Source: Erginobacter sp964587835
GTDB lineage: Bacteria; Auribacterota; Erginobacteria; Erginobacterales; Erginobacteraceae
Reading direction: 5' to 3'
DNA length: 64,000 bases
Assembly: GCA_964587835.1 (NCBI GenBank)
Contig: CAZPMN010000009.1
Location: 1-64,000 of the forward strand
Below the pieces are notes generated by a model that made no database searches, had not been told where the DNA came from, and saw only the letters and a list, made by a program, of their open reading frames with translations. Shown here in pieces: positions 24,065 through 33,547 of this stretch (within the stretch, counting starts at the first letter, position 1; every line of letters begins with the position of its first letter). Both the position numbers and the translations under genes were made by a program.

Positions 24065-26284
24065 TCAGGGCGAGCTTGACTCCCCGGGGTCGAAGGTAAA
24101 GATATGCCAGAGACCCTTCCCCAGACGGTAATCCCTCCGGAGAGAACCGTCGACCAGGCTTGAATTCAGGGGCAGCGTGCTGTCCCAGATGACGTAGCGA
24201 ACTCCATTCTCCCGGATCAGGCGGGGCAGGTATCCCGGATCAGATGCGGCCCGGACGTGGTCGATGAAGACGATCTCCCTCTCCCCCAGAGCCTGGTCCT
24301 GCACCAGGTGACCGAAGATGAGGTGGCGCTGGTTCTTCTCGGCGATCGCCACCCCGACCGGGTCGCTGCCGGCCATAATCATCTCCATTACGGTCCCATT
24401 CAGGTCGCTCCAGTAATACCCGGGGAGGTAGGGCGAGCGAATGGCACTTGCCAGCCGGCTGACCCAACAGCCGGCGACCTCCCTCCCCCGGAAGGTGTCG
24501 AGGAAGGAGAGATGGAGACGGAGGCCGGCCAGCGCGTCCCGGGAAGCCAGCAGGCAGACCGCCCCCAGCCAGGCGGGCCCGAGCCATCTCCACCATCTTT
24601 TTTCCCCGGCCGGGGCGGGGATACGCCCGGATACCACGGCCAGACAGGGCAGGCCTAATCCGGCCAGCCAGATAGTATAGCGGGCCATATGGCTATGGTG
24701 GCGAGGCAAAGCGAAGAACATCACCAGGCAGAGGAAGAGCAGGTCGGGGAGGAAGAAGATGCCCCCGATATCCCCGCTGTTTTGTTGCTCAGGCAACTTG
24801 TCCCGGTTATGCTGAAGAGTCTTTGCGAGCCCCGAAGGGGCGACGCGATCTATATATTGACCATCACTCACCATAGTCGAATGGGGTGAGATTGCTTCGT
24901 CGCTTTGCTCCTCGCAATGACCTTTGCTTGAACTGGAAAACATTTTGCCCAGGAATGCTCTCAGGCAAAGATAAAATAGCCAGAGGACAGCCGGGATGCT
25001 CAAAAGCCAGGCGAAACCCAACCCACCAACCCGGGAGTCGTAAACCAGGACCTCGGGGTCGGAGAGGCGCAAGCAGGAAAGCCAGTTGGCCAGGACCCGC
25101 TTTGCCTGGGACCACTCTTCCGTCCCTTCCCGGTAGGGGGGGCGGAACTGGGTCGCCAGGTCGACACCGACAAAGAGTTGTCGACCGCCAACAGTCACTT
25201 CAACCGGGTACAGCGGGTTGCCGGTCCGGATCCAGTTCCGCCCCGCCCAGTAACCCCCCAGCAGTAGTCCGATCAGGAGCGTGAGCGCGATAAATGCCAC
25301 TCCGCGGGAAAAGGAGAGCGGAGGAACCGGCCGGTTGGCCGCTTCCCGGCGGACCTTCCGGCGAGCCAGATACAACCGAACTACCAGGACCACGCCCCCG
25401 GCCGGGATCAGGAAGAGCCCCGGCCATTTCGAGCCAGCGGCGAGGCCGAGCGAAGCACCGAGCCCGGCAAGCCATCTCCAGGGTACCCTCCCGCAGCCGA
25501 TCCTCTTCGCGGCGCCGAGCAGGAGAGCGAAGAACGCGAGGTAACAGGCGGCGGAAGCGGTGTCCACCATACCGGTGAGAGACTGGGCGAGATTGACCGG
25601 CAGGAAGAAAAAGAGACAACCCGCCACCAGGGCCGGTCCGGACGGGGCGCCCAGAGTTAGGGCGATTCCAGTCACCGCCAAGCCGCCCAGGGGCAGGAAG
25701 AGGAGATTGACGGAGTTGAGGAGACGGTTGCAGCCGGTGGCCAGGAGGAAGATGGACTGAACCACCTCAACCCCCTTGGGATAGCCGTTCCAGGCAAAGG
25801 CCCCGACCGGGCCCCAGTGGAACGAGGAGCCGGTCTCGATCCAGTGAACGCTCCCTTGGTTCAGCCAGAAGTGGATCGTTGGAGAGTGGTAGTAATTGCC
25901 GTCATAGGAGAAGTCCGGAAGCGCGTAAGCCAGAACCCAGAGCAGGAGGTAGAGCACCACGGTGAGATAGAAAAACCCGCGGGCGAAAGCTCCCGGAGAA
26001 GAGGAACCCGTCCATGCTCTGCCGCCGAGGATCCGTTGGTAGCGCCACCCCGCCAGAGCCGCGAAGATAATGAAACCGAGCGCCAGCGGACGGGAGAGAG
26101 TGATGGAAGCAGAGCCGGCGAGGAGGGGAAGCGCCGTCACCACGGCCCAGAAGAGAGAGAGCCCGCCCAGAAGGGCGAGCGGCCCCTCTTCGCACCCCGC
26201 CGTCCGGCGGGGAAGAATACCGAGAAGACCGACCGATTTTTCCGATGGCGGAAACATATTACCTGTCATCGAGGCAGCCCGCAC
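24065..26284 (-). CDS. large GT-C-like membrane protein A'
   Basis: A 739-residue polytopic protein with about 12 membrane helices and a C-terminal extracytoplasmic region. The segment YHSPTIHFWLNQGSVHWIE followed by WNGYPKGVE is shared with the paralogue at 29424-31457 and resembles glycosyltransferase family 39-like GT-C proteins; no DD/DE catalytic motif is assigned with certainty. About 50 residues near position 450 (HCEEQSDEAIS...) derive from an inserted dispersed repeat and are read in frame. GTG 26284, ATG 26269 or ATG 26257 could be the start; all overlap or touch the upstream gene. It is the last gene of the long minus-strand array. Confidence 0.75.
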   Translation of the reverse strand: MRAASMTGNMFPPSEKSVGLLGILPRRTAGCEEGPLALLGGLSLFWAVVTALPLLAGSASITLSRPLALGFIIFAALAGWRYQRILGGRAWTGSSSPGAFARGFFYLTVVLYLLLWVLAYALPDFSYDGNYYHSPTIHFWLNQGSVHWIETGSSFHWGPVGAFAWNGYPKGVEVVQSIFLLATGCNRLLNSVNLLFLPLGGLAVTGIALTLGAPSGPALVAGCLFFFLPVNLAQSLTGMVDTASAACYLAFFALLLGAAKRIGCGRVPWRWLAGLGASLGLAAGSKWPGLFLIPAGGVVLVVRLYLARRKVRREAANRPVPPLSFSRGVAFIALTLLIGLLLGGYWAGRNWIRTGNPLYPVEVTVGGRQLFVGVDLATQFRPPYREGTEEWSQAKRVLANWLSCLRLSDPEVLVYDSRVGGLGFAWLLSIPAVLWLFYLCLRAFLGKMFSSSSKGHCEEQSDEAISPHSTMVSDGQYIDRVAPSGLAKTLQHNRDKLPEQQNSGDIGGIFFLPDLLFLCLVMFFALPRHHSHMARYTIWLAGLGLPCLAVVSGRIPAPAGEKRWWRWLGPAWLGAVCLLASRDALAGLRLHLSFLDTFRGREVAGCWVSRLASAIRSPYLPGYYWSDLNGTVMEMIMAGSDPVGVAIAEKNQRHLIFGHLVQDQALGEREIVFIDHVRAASDPGYLPRLIRENGVRYVIWDSTLPLNSSLVDGSLRRDYRLGKGLWHIFTFDPGESSSP
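24815..24925 (-). repeat. dispersed TCATTGCGAGG-type repeat inside a coding sequence
   Basis: On the minus strand the unit begins GGTCATTGCGAGGA, exactly as at 12637-12650, and runs through GAAGCAATCTCACCCC to CGCCCCTTCGGGGCTCGC. It is read in frame as HCEEQSDEAIS and following residues in the membrane protein. The length needed to keep the frame open is respected. Confidence 0.85.
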
Positions 26285-27851
26285 GATCCCGGTAGCGGTC
26301 GGGGATATTTCTCTGCGGGAGAACCGGCGGGTCGAGCTCGTTCTTCGGCCGATAACTCAGCGTCTCGCCATCCGCCACCCAAACGGCGTCACCGATAAAG
26401 GGAGTGAAGCAATATATCTCCCGACGGGAGAAGATCCACTGGTAGGTCCCCCGGAAGAACCGTCCCATATCCTCGTTCCAGCAGAGGGAGGGGAGATAGG
26501 AAGGGACACCGTCCGGCAGCGCCAGCGGACGAGCCGGCGTGATCTCTCCGCTCTCGATCCCCTCCCGGATCCGCCCCAGGAGGGTCTTCAGGGGAGCCAA
26601 CTCGGTGTTGATCCGGTTCACCGCTCCCCGGACCGCGATGAGGTTGAAGACCACGGCCAGGAGCAACAGACCGGCGGCCGCCTTTCTCGCCCGGCCGGGC
26701 CTGAGCAGCCGGTCGGCCGCCGCCGCCCCCATCAGAACCAGAAGTCCGTTCGCCACATACTGGTAGCGAAACTGAAGGAAGAGATCGTCGAAGTTCTCGG
26801 TGGTGGAACGGCCAAGCGCGAGCACGAAGAAGCCGGAGAGGTAGAGGAGAAAAAGCAATCCCACCCCCGCGGGGAACCGCCGGCGGATCTTTCGGATGGC
26901 AACCGGCAGGATCACCAAAACCAGGGCGACCACTCCGGTGACAACGACGATTCTCCGCAGGAGTTCCGGACCCCAACCCGCCGCCGGCCCGGTCAACTCC
27001 AGGTTATGGCTGACCCGGAGGGGCAGGGCCAGGAAAGGCAGCAGGTTGATCAAAATCCCATTGTAGAGGAGGTTGAAGAGGGCCGCGCCAAGACTGAGAA
27101 GGGCGTCGCCGATTCCGGGAGCCGATAGAGATCCCGAAGTGTGATCCGCGGTCCGGGTAATGAACAAAACCAGCAGGTACGCCCAGTAGACCGCCGCCGT
27201 CATCAGCAGCGCGGGTCGGCGGCGGCCGGCTATCCCTTTCAGCGAGGCCAGCAGGACCACGAGCGGCCAGAAGAGGTAGAACTCCAGACAGAGCAGGGAG
27301 CCGAGAAACAAGAAACCGACGGGGACGAGGAGCAGACGGCTGCCGCCCTGGGCGTAACGGAGATAGAGGATTAGCCCGAAGAGAAAGGCGGAAAAACTGA
27401 GCGGCATCGTGACGTGGAAGGTCCAGGTCACGATGTCAAAATGGGTGAAGAGCACGGAGAAGCCGGCAAGGAAAAGGGCCAGAAACTCCTTCCCGATGTT
27501 CAGCCGCCTCCCCAAAGCATAGAGGAGGATGACGCTCAAGAGATAAGCGCCGAAGTTCACCAGGTGATAGGGAAGAAAATCAGCCCCGAAGAGACGATGC
27601 TCCAGGTAGAGAAGCGGATGAGCCAGGGGACGGAAGGTCCCATCCTGCCAGGGGTCGTGGTTGACGACGAACCAGAAGTCGGGAGACCCGGGAGAGGCCT
27701 CGACCAGGTGGAAGGCGTAAAGCGCCGACCACCAATCGCTCCGGGGAGGGTTCGTGAAAGAGGGGGCGAAGAGGACGACGAGGACGGCGAGAAGGACCGC
27801 GAAGTAAGCCGCCATCCTCGCCCGGAAGATTGTGCTCCTTTTGATTATCAT
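26259..27851 (-). CDS. large membrane protein B'
   Basis: A 530-residue polytopic protein that begins with a single signal-anchor helix, then an extracytoplasmic loop ending in VVNHDPWQDGTFRPL, about ten membrane helices, and an extracytoplasmic tail with LPSLCWNEDMGRFFRGTYQW. It is paralogous to the next gene (27895-29442) over its whole length. The loop with NHDPW suggests a GT-C-fold glycosyltransferase acting on lipid-linked sugars, but no family assignment is secure. It overlaps the start of the A' gene by up to 26 bases. Confidence 0.75.
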   Translation of the reverse strand: MIIKRSTIFRARMAAYFAVLLAVLVVLFAPSFTNPPRSDWWSALYAFHLVEASPGSPDFWFVVNHDPWQDGTFRPLAHPLLYLEHRLFGADFLPYHLVNFGAYLLSVILLYALGRRLNIGKEFLALFLAGFSVLFTHFDIVTWTFHVTMPLSFSAFLFGLILYLRYAQGGSRLLLVPVGFLFLGSLLCLEFYLFWPLVVLLASLKGIAGRRRPALLMTAAVYWAYLLVLFITRTADHTSGSLSAPGIGDALLSLGAALFNLLYNGILINLLPFLALPLRVSHNLELTGPAAGWGPELLRRIVVVTGVVALVLVILPVAIRKIRRRFPAGVGLLFLLYLSGFFVLALGRSTTENFDDLFLQFRYQYVANGLLVLMGAAAADRLLRPGRARKAAAGLLLLAVVFNLIAVRGAVNRINTELAPLKTLLGRIREGIESGEITPARPLALPDGVPSYLPSLCWNEDMGRFFRGTYQWIFSRREIYCFTPFIGDAVWVADGETLSYRPKNELDPPVLPQRNIPDRYRDRAGCLDDR

Positions 27852-27894
27852 CCCCGGTTCCCTGCCGGATGTTTGCTAAGGACTGGTCTCAAGA

Positions 27895-29442
27895 TCATTC
27901 TCCGGTCTCTTCTCTCCTCACGTGCACGCCCCGGTCAAAATCCATCGTCCAGAATGCCTCCTCTTTCCGCCGGCTGAAGCAGGCCAATTCCGCCGGGGAG
28001 AAGATCCACTGGTAGGTGCCCCAGATCCTCCGCCCCATCCCCCGGTTCCAGCAAAGACGAGGGAAGGCGAGGGCGAACCCGTCGGGGAGAAAAAGCCGTC
28101 GCTCGGGGGTGATCTCGCCCCGGTCAATACCGGACCGGATCTCGGCCAGCAGTTCTCTCAGTGGAGACAGCCGCGCGGTGACATTCTCGATATGGAGGCG
28201 GGTATAGGCGCTGTTGACGAGGAAAACCGCCAGGAGGAAAACGAAGAGCGCTGTCCTTCCCCTCCGGGAGGTTTTCAGAAGGGCGGTGACGACAACCGCC
28301 GCCAGGAGAGCGAGGAGGGCGTTGGGGATGAGCTGGTAACGAAACTGGCGGATGATGTGGCTGTAGTGGCTGGTGGTAGCGCGGGCGGCGGACAGGAGCG
28401 AGAAGTTACCGAGGTAGAGAAAACCGAGAAAGGCGGCGGCGGCAAGAGTCCGCCGCTCCTTTCTCCGGATCAGGCCGGCGACCAGCAATCCGATCAGCAG
28501 CAGTGCCACTGCCGCCAGAACGCGGGCCAGCGGCATCAGCCAGGGAGGATTCTCGATCGGGAACCACCCCATCATTTCGCTGTATCCCCGGTAGCGACCG
28601 GGATAGGCGAGGGCGGGGACGAGGTTGACCCCGATCCCGGTATAGACAAGGTTGAAGAGAGCCAGGACGACTCCAGTCAAAAGAGCGGCGGCGGCTGGCG
28701 ATGAGAGCTCGCCCGAGAGGTGGGCGGCCGACCGGGTGAGCAGGAAGGTTGTCCCGTAAAGCAGATAGAGGATTCCCAGCATAGCAGCAGTCGGCCAGGG
28801 CGACCGGCGGTTCACTCCCGCAGTTCCCGGATAGTAAAATAGAAGCAGAATCGCCAGGGGCCAGAGAGCGAAGGTCTCGTAGCAGAGCAATCCGAAGAGA
28901 AAGAGCAGGCAGACGGGGACCAGGAAGAGAGTATTTCCGGCCCGGAGGTAACGGAGATAGAGAATGAACGCCGCGACAAAAGCGGCGAAACCGGACAGGA
29001 TCGCCACGTGGAAGGTGAGGGAGAGAACGTCGCAGTGAGAATAGAGCACCGCGAAGACGGAGAGAAACCCGCACAGTTCCCCCGGCCCCGCACCCAGACG
29101 GCGCCCGATATGAAAGAGGAGAACCAAAAGCAGGCAGTACCAGAAGAAGTTGACGAGATGGTTCCAGACGAAATGGCTGCCGAAAGCGACCTGTTCGAGA
29201 AAGAGCAGGGTGTAGAGAAGTGGGCGGAAGGTCCCGTGCCGCCAGGGGTCGTGGTTGACAACGTAGGGCCAGACGAAGAGTCCGGGGTCGGCGCGGATCT
29301 GGTGGAAGGTGAAGAAAGCCTCCCAGTAGTCCACGTGCGGGGGGTTGGAGAACGTCGGCCAGATGAGAATACCGAGGAAGAGGAAGAGCAGCGCGAAGTA
29401 GATTGTCCAGGCCGGGTTCCTCCTCACGGCGCCCACCCCCAT
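27895..29442 (-). CDS. large membrane protein B
   Basis: A 515-residue polytopic protein, paralogue of the 26259-27851 product. Shared landmarks are NPPHVDYWEAFFTFHQI, VVNHDPWRHGTFRPL and the C-terminal FPRLCWNRGMGRRIWGTYQW. I start at ATG 29442 (MGVGAVRRNP), which overlaps the preceding gene by 19 bases; the open frame extends upstream only as a shadow of that gene. Likely a GT-C type glycosyltransferase or a related polyprenyl-linked sugar enzyme in the inner membrane, but this is inference from topology and context. Confidence 0.75.
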   Translation of the reverse strand: MGVGAVRRNPAWTIYFALLFLFLGILIWPTFSNPPHVDYWEAFFTFHQIRADPGLFVWPYVVNHDPWRHGTFRPLLYTLLFLEQVAFGSHFVWNHLVNFFWYCLLLVLLFHIGRRLGAGPGELCGFLSVFAVLYSHCDVLSLTFHVAILSGFAAFVAAFILYLRYLRAGNTLFLVPVCLLFLFGLLCYETFALWPLAILLLFYYPGTAGVNRRSPWPTAAMLGILYLLYGTTFLLTRSAAHLSGELSSPAAAALLTGVVLALFNLVYTGIGVNLVPALAYPGRYRGYSEMMGWFPIENPPWLMPLARVLAAVALLLIGLLVAGLIRRKERRTLAAAAFLGFLYLGNFSLLSAARATTSHYSHIIRQFRYQLIPNALLALLAAVVVTALLKTSRRGRTALFVFLLAVFLVNSAYTRLHIENVTARLSPLRELLAEIRSGIDRGEITPERRLFLPDGFALAFPRLCWNRGMGRRIWGTYQWIFSPAELACFSRRKEEAFWTMDFDRGVHVRREETGE

Positions 29443-31457
29443 CCCCCCCGGGCCGGAGGAGCGGCATCCGGGGAGACCGCCAGCAGGTAATACCAGTAAG
29501 GCATCCGGTCCCAGATATGGACGATCCGCCCCAGGGCAAAAGGCACAGCGATATTCGGATTCCAAACCACGTATCTGATCCGGCGCTCCCGGATAAACCG
29601 GGAGAGTCCTTCCGGATCGGACGCCGTCTCCCGGCTGAGGAAGTAGATCGGGCGGACGCCGAAGGCGTCCCCCTGGGCGAGGTGACCGACGATCTGTCTC
29701 TGCTCCTCCCAGCTGTCCAGTTCCCCCAGGGCAGCCGGTTCCCGGTCCCGGATTATCACCTCAAGCAGGCTGCCTTTCAGCTCCGGGAAGAAGTATCCCG
29801 CCGGGTAAGGTTCCCGGGCCGCCCGGAAAAGATGACCGGCCTGGAATTCCCCCTCCCGGACACCCTGGCGGGCTAGCGAGATCCGCCGAACGTGATACGA
29901 GAAACTGTAGAGCCCCTCGGCCAGAAAAACGGCCAGCACCGTCAGCACCCATACTCTCCCCCGCCGACGGCGGACGGAATCGGCCGAGCGCCAGATTCTC
30001 TCCGCGGCCAGGCAGAAAGCAGGGAGGCCAAGGCCGTATAGCCAGATGACATACCTGGCCTTGTGGTTGTGGCGGGGCGGCATAGCGGCAAACAGAACCG
30101 CGGCGATGATAGAAATTCCGATCCAGGCAGGCCCACTCCCGGCGGATAATTTTAAGCCTGCTCGCTCTCTTCCCCGGCGGACGATGGACAGCCAAATCCA
30201 GACCAGGGCCGGCAAGCATCCGAAAGCCCAGAGCAGGCCAAGCCCGCCGGAGTTATGGGAGACCTCGGTCAGGGCCGAATGCCAGTCCTCCGGGTTGTCA
30301 AGCCAGCTGTAAAACACCCGTAATACCTGGGGCCAGTGCCTGTTCAGCGGGGTGTCGGGGGGAGGAAACTGAAAGGAAATCTCCACCCCAGGCAGGATTG
30401 TTTTGCCTGCGATCTCCAAGCCGATCGGGTAGAGGGGGGTGCCGGTATGGAGATAATTCCGCACGTACCAGTATCCCCCCACCGCCAGGGCGACCAGGAG
30501 CAGGAGAGAGATAAAGCCTACCCCTCGCAATACGCTAACGGCATTTCTCCTCTGCCGCCCGGCCGCCCGACACCAGAAAAATATCAGGACAGCCGGAACC
30601 AGGAGCCAGAGAACCACCGCCGTTCCCTTGGCGCCGGCGGCCAGCCCCAGGCCGCAACCGAGCGCCGGAAGCAATCGGAAGGGGTGGCGCCCGTTTGCCA
30701 GATCTCGGGCGGCATAGGCGGTAATCGCGAACAGGGCGATATAGAAGGAGGCGACCGACGCCCCTATGTAGAGATTGGCGGCGTGGCAGATGACGTTGGG
30801 AACGAAAAGGTAAAGAACGGCGGCCAGGATCGCCGAAAGCCGTCGCGCCCCCAGGAACCGGGCCAGGGATACTATCCCCAGGCAGCCAAGGGGGACGATG
30901 GTCAGGTTGATACCGTTGAGGAGGCGGCTGACCGGAACCGCCCGGAGGAAGAGGAAGCCGATGCATTCGACCCCCTTGGCGTAACCGTTCCAGGCATAAC
31001 AGATGAGATCATTCCAGAAGGGCTCCGGGTCGGCGGTAATCCAGTGAATCCGGCCGGCCAAGGCCCAGAAATGGAGAGCGGGGTTATGGTACCATAGCCC
31101 GTCGTTCTCCGCATCCGGTAGGATATAGGCCACCGCCCAGAGCAAGAGATAAAAAATAACGCCGGAGACCAGCACCCAGCGTGCGGAACCCGGAAGCGGC
31201 TCCCGGGATCGGCCGGGCGCCGGTGGTCTAAGACTCCAGCCATAAAGGACACCGGTCAGGATAGAGAGAATAATAACAAACCGGGCCAGCGATGGGGAGA
31301 GATTCAACCCCATCCGTCCGCAGAGGATGGTAAGAATCGTGGCACTCCCGTAAGAAAGCAGTGCTCCCGCCAGGAGAGGGAGCACCCCGGGACTAGCAAC
31401 CGGCGCAAGAACGGAACTTGGAGCAGACCGGATGGTTGTCTGGCGGCCGGGGACCAT
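29424..31457 (-). CDS. large GT-C-like membrane protein A
   Basis: A 677-residue polytopic protein, paralogue of the 24065-26284 product (YHNPALHFWALAGRIHWI and CYAWNGYAKGVE match). The ATG at 31457 lies five bases after the stop of the lipoprotein gene; the longer open frame upstream is shadow. About twelve helices are followed by a tail with YVVWNPNIAVPF. It lacks the repeat-derived insert found in A', so it shows the ancestral length of that region. Role inferred: sugar transfer in the periplasm or membrane. Confidence 0.75.
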   Translation of the reverse strand: MVPGRQTTIRSAPSSVLAPVASPGVLPLLAGALLSYGSATILTILCGRMGLNLSPSLARFVIILSILTGVLYGWSLRPPAPGRSREPLPGSARWVLVSGVIFYLLLWAVAYILPDAENDGLWYHNPALHFWALAGRIHWITADPEPFWNDLICYAWNGYAKGVECIGFLFLRAVPVSRLLNGINLTIVPLGCLGIVSLARFLGARRLSAILAAVLYLFVPNVICHAANLYIGASVASFYIALFAITAYAARDLANGRHPFRLLPALGCGLGLAAGAKGTAVVLWLLVPAVLIFFWCRAAGRQRRNAVSVLRGVGFISLLLLVALAVGGYWYVRNYLHTGTPLYPIGLEIAGKTILPGVEISFQFPPPDTPLNRHWPQVLRVFYSWLDNPEDWHSALTEVSHNSGGLGLLWAFGCLPALVWIWLSIVRRGRERAGLKLSAGSGPAWIGISIIAAVLFAAMPPRHNHKARYVIWLYGLGLPAFCLAAERIWRSADSVRRRRGRVWVLTVLAVFLAEGLYSFSYHVRRISLARQGVREGEFQAGHLFRAAREPYPAGYFFPELKGSLLEVIIRDREPAALGELDSWEEQRQIVGHLAQGDAFGVRPIYFLSRETASDPEGLSRFIRERRIRYVVWNPNIAVPFALGRIVHIWDRMPYWYYLLAVSPDAAPPARGGWGWAP

Positions 31458-31462
31458 CGGTG

Positions 31463-32650
31463 CTAAGGCCTCGGTCCGGCGGCCTCCAGAGTCCCGATCC
31501 GGAAGAGCGGGCCGGCTTTCTTCTCCTCCCGGTCGTAAAAGAGAGCGGTTAGATCGTAGGAGACCGAAGCCAGGGCCAGGTCCCGGGTGACGACAACCGG
31601 CTCCCCCGCTTTCCAGCCCGAGGTCTCCGGGTAAACCGGGAAGAACCACTCCTCGCTCCTTTTCCCCGCCTTCCTTCTTTCCTCGGAGAGAACGCCGATG
31701 TCTTCCTGCGCCACCGCCCCGTAAAGGGTCAGCCAGTAGTCCCGGTCGACCGCCCGGGTGGACCGAAAGAGGAGCTGCAGCCGGCCGTGACCCGGGAAGG
31801 GCCGGTCCAGCCTGGCTCCCAGGTACTCGATCCCTTCGGCAACCTCAGCGAGAGCGGGGAGACCGGATATGACCTCCCGGTACCGTTCCCGCACCAGCTC
31901 CCCCCGGGCTCCGGTCCGGGCGTGGCAGCAGGAAAGCAACTCGTTCAACCGGAAGGGATCGTCCTCGGTCCTGACCTCATCTTCAGAGACCGGAAGTTCC
32001 TGGATCTTGCGCATCCTCCCCAGGGGCAGCTGGTTCCCGTAACGGCCCCGGGCGCTGTCCATATTAATCCGCAGTTCGTAGGCAAGATCCGGAGCCTCGA
32101 TATCCTCCCGGACCACAATGAACCCGCCCTCCGGCCAGAACCGGGTCGGCGGCAGGGGGTTGAAATGCCACCACTGGTAGCCTTTCTCCTGCCAGGGCTC
32201 GGGGAGAAGGGAAGGATCGGGCAGACGCCCCTCGATGGTGATCCCGTAGTCCGCGGCCAGCCGGCCGGTGACGCGGAAAAGTAGGTAGATGCGGTAGCGG
32301 TCCTTCCCGATTTTATCGAAGTCGAATCCCCAGAGTTCCAGTTCCTCGGAGAGTCGGCCGATCACCCCCCCCTCCCCCTCGAGTTGAGCGGCCAAGCGGC
32401 CCCACTTCTTCTCCAGGGCTTCTTCCACCCGCTCCGATTTTTTCAGGGCCACGGCGTAGTTGGCCCTGGTCTCGTTGAGAGAGATCAGGTCCCGGGCCGC
32501 CTCGATCTCCCCCAGGTAGGCCGCTTCGTCGTAGATCAGAGGGGGAAACGAGTAATCGTCTTTCTCCGGCGAGCAACCACCGGCTCCGAAGAGAAGAGCG
32601 GCGATCCCGCCCAGGCAGATGATTTTCCGCAGAGTTCTTTGCTTGATCAC
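31463..32650 (-). CDS. two-module lipoprotein, polysaccharide-locus family
   Basis: A 395-residue lipoprotein. I chose GTG 32650, preceded by a GGGAGG ribosome-binding site, giving a signal peptide with lipobox GAGGC; the frame upstream overlaps the deacetylase gene. The mature part holds two similar modules of about 170 residues: a charged helical stretch, RYRIYLLFRVTGRLAADYGITI or RLQLLFRSTRAVDRDYWLTLYG, a WWHFNPLPPTRFWPEGG or EEWFFPVYPETSGWKAGE segment, then a strand ending Y-x-L with YD. It is clearly related to the lipoprotein at 45996-47225. Such W-x2-G-E segments look like beta-sandwich domains. Function unknown; location suggests a glycan-assembly accessory protein. Confidence 0.8.
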   Translation of the reverse strand: MIKQRTLRKIICLGGIAALLFGAGGCSPEKDDYSFPPLIYDEAAYLGEIEAARDLISLNETRANYAVALKKSERVEEALEKKWGRLAAQLEGEGGVIGRLSEELELWGFDFDKIGKDRYRIYLLFRVTGRLAADYGITIEGRLPDPSLLPEPWQEKGYQWWHFNPLPPTRFWPEGGFIVVREDIEAPDLAYELRINMDSARGRYGNQLPLGRMRKIQELPVSEDEVRTEDDPFRLNELLSCCHARTGARGELVRERYREVISGLPALAEVAEGIEYLGARLDRPFPGHGRLQLLFRSTRAVDRDYWLTLYGAVAQEDIGVLSEERRKAGKRSEEWFFPVYPETSGWKAGEPVVVTRDLALASVSYDLTALFYDREEKKAGPLFRIGTLEAAGPRP

Positions 32651-32663
32651 AACCAGCCTCCCG

Positions 32664-33545
32664 TTAAATTGTTTTCTCCCCTTGATCGGGACTTCCCTCT
32701 TCACACCGGCGGAGGAACTCATCCGCCAATCGACCCATAGTCAGAAAGGTTTGAGTCCGGCAGAGCCATTCCAGCTTCCCCGAGGTGGAGTTCAGGTTGC
32801 AGTAGCTTTTAAACCGCCGCAGGGGGCTCAGTTCCAGCTGAGGCTGGGAGACGTCGAGATCCCGCGGATGAACGTAGATGATCAGGGGCCGGGACTGGCG
32901 GTAGAGGCGCTCCACCCCCCAGCAGAGAAGCCACTGCGGGGTCAGCCGGAGATACCCGCCCCCGAAGAGGTGAAGCCGTTTCCCGCAAAACTTGATGATC
33001 GACTGCGGAAATTCAACCAGGGGTCCGGAAGAGGTCTCGATCAGGTGCGGTTCGGGGCGAGCGCCGCCGATCCCCCCATGGCTGCGGTGGCAGGGAAAGA
33101 CGCTGGAATCGTAGTCAAAGCCGGCCGCCCGGATCTCCTCGAAGGCCCAGCCGGTCCCGCGCTTGATCCCGAACCCCGGCGCCCGGAACCCCCGGATCGG
33201 GCGGCCCGTGATCTCTTCCAGCACCGACTTGCCCCGGCGAATGTCCTCCCGGAAGTCCGCCGGGCCGGCGGAGTAGGGCAGGAGGTGGGCGTAGCCGTGG
33301 CAGGCGATCTCGTGGCCGGCATCCCGGCAGATGCGGACCAGATCCGGATTCCTCTCCGCTTCCCAGCCCAACCAGAAGAAGGTTCCCGAAACCCGGTGCC
33401 GGCCCAGGATAGCCAGGATCTGTTCAAGCGCGGGCCCCAGGCGGGATTCCAGACCCGGCCAGTCCGCAAGTGGCGGCGTGGCGCTGGAGTCCAGGATATG
33501 GAACCAGTCCTCAACGTCAACGGTCAGTACAGCTGTTCTCATCAC
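32664..33545 (-). CDS. polysaccharide deacetylase with DUF3473-like C-terminus
   Basis: A 293-residue NodB-fold deacetylase of the type found in exosortase/XrtA-linked exopolysaccharide loci. LTVDVEDWFH has the first catalytic Asp and metal Asp, HEIACHGYAH the metal histidines (H-x3-H), and GFRAPGFG the conserved Arg. The C-terminal part with YVHPRDLDVSQPQLELSP matches the DUF3473 pattern. It would remove acetyl groups from a polymer or precursor. There is no signal peptide, as is common in this group. No exosortase gene or PEP-CTERM protein is visible in this window. Confidence 0.9.
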   Translation of the reverse strand: MMRTAVLTVDVEDWFHILDSSATPPLADWPGLESRLGPALEQILAILGRHRVSGTFFWLGWEAERNPDLVRICRDAGHEIACHGYAHLLPYSAGPADFREDIRRGKSVLEEITGRPIRGFRAPGFGIKRGTGWAFEEIRAAGFDYDSSVFPCHRSHGGIGGARPEPHLIETSSGPLVEFPQSIIKFCGKRLHLFGGGYLRLTPQWLLCWGVERLYRQSRPLIIYVHPRDLDVSQPQLELSPLRRFKSYCNLNSTSGKLEWLCRTQTFLTMGRLADEFLRRCEEGSPDQGEKTI

Positions 33546-33547
33546 CG

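Noticed and set aside
32664..32722. The upstream extension of the lipoprotein gene to ATG 32722
   Set aside because: It would overlap the deacetylase gene and put about 24 residues before the signal peptide. The GTG at 32650 has a ribosome-binding site and gives a proper lipoprotein signal.
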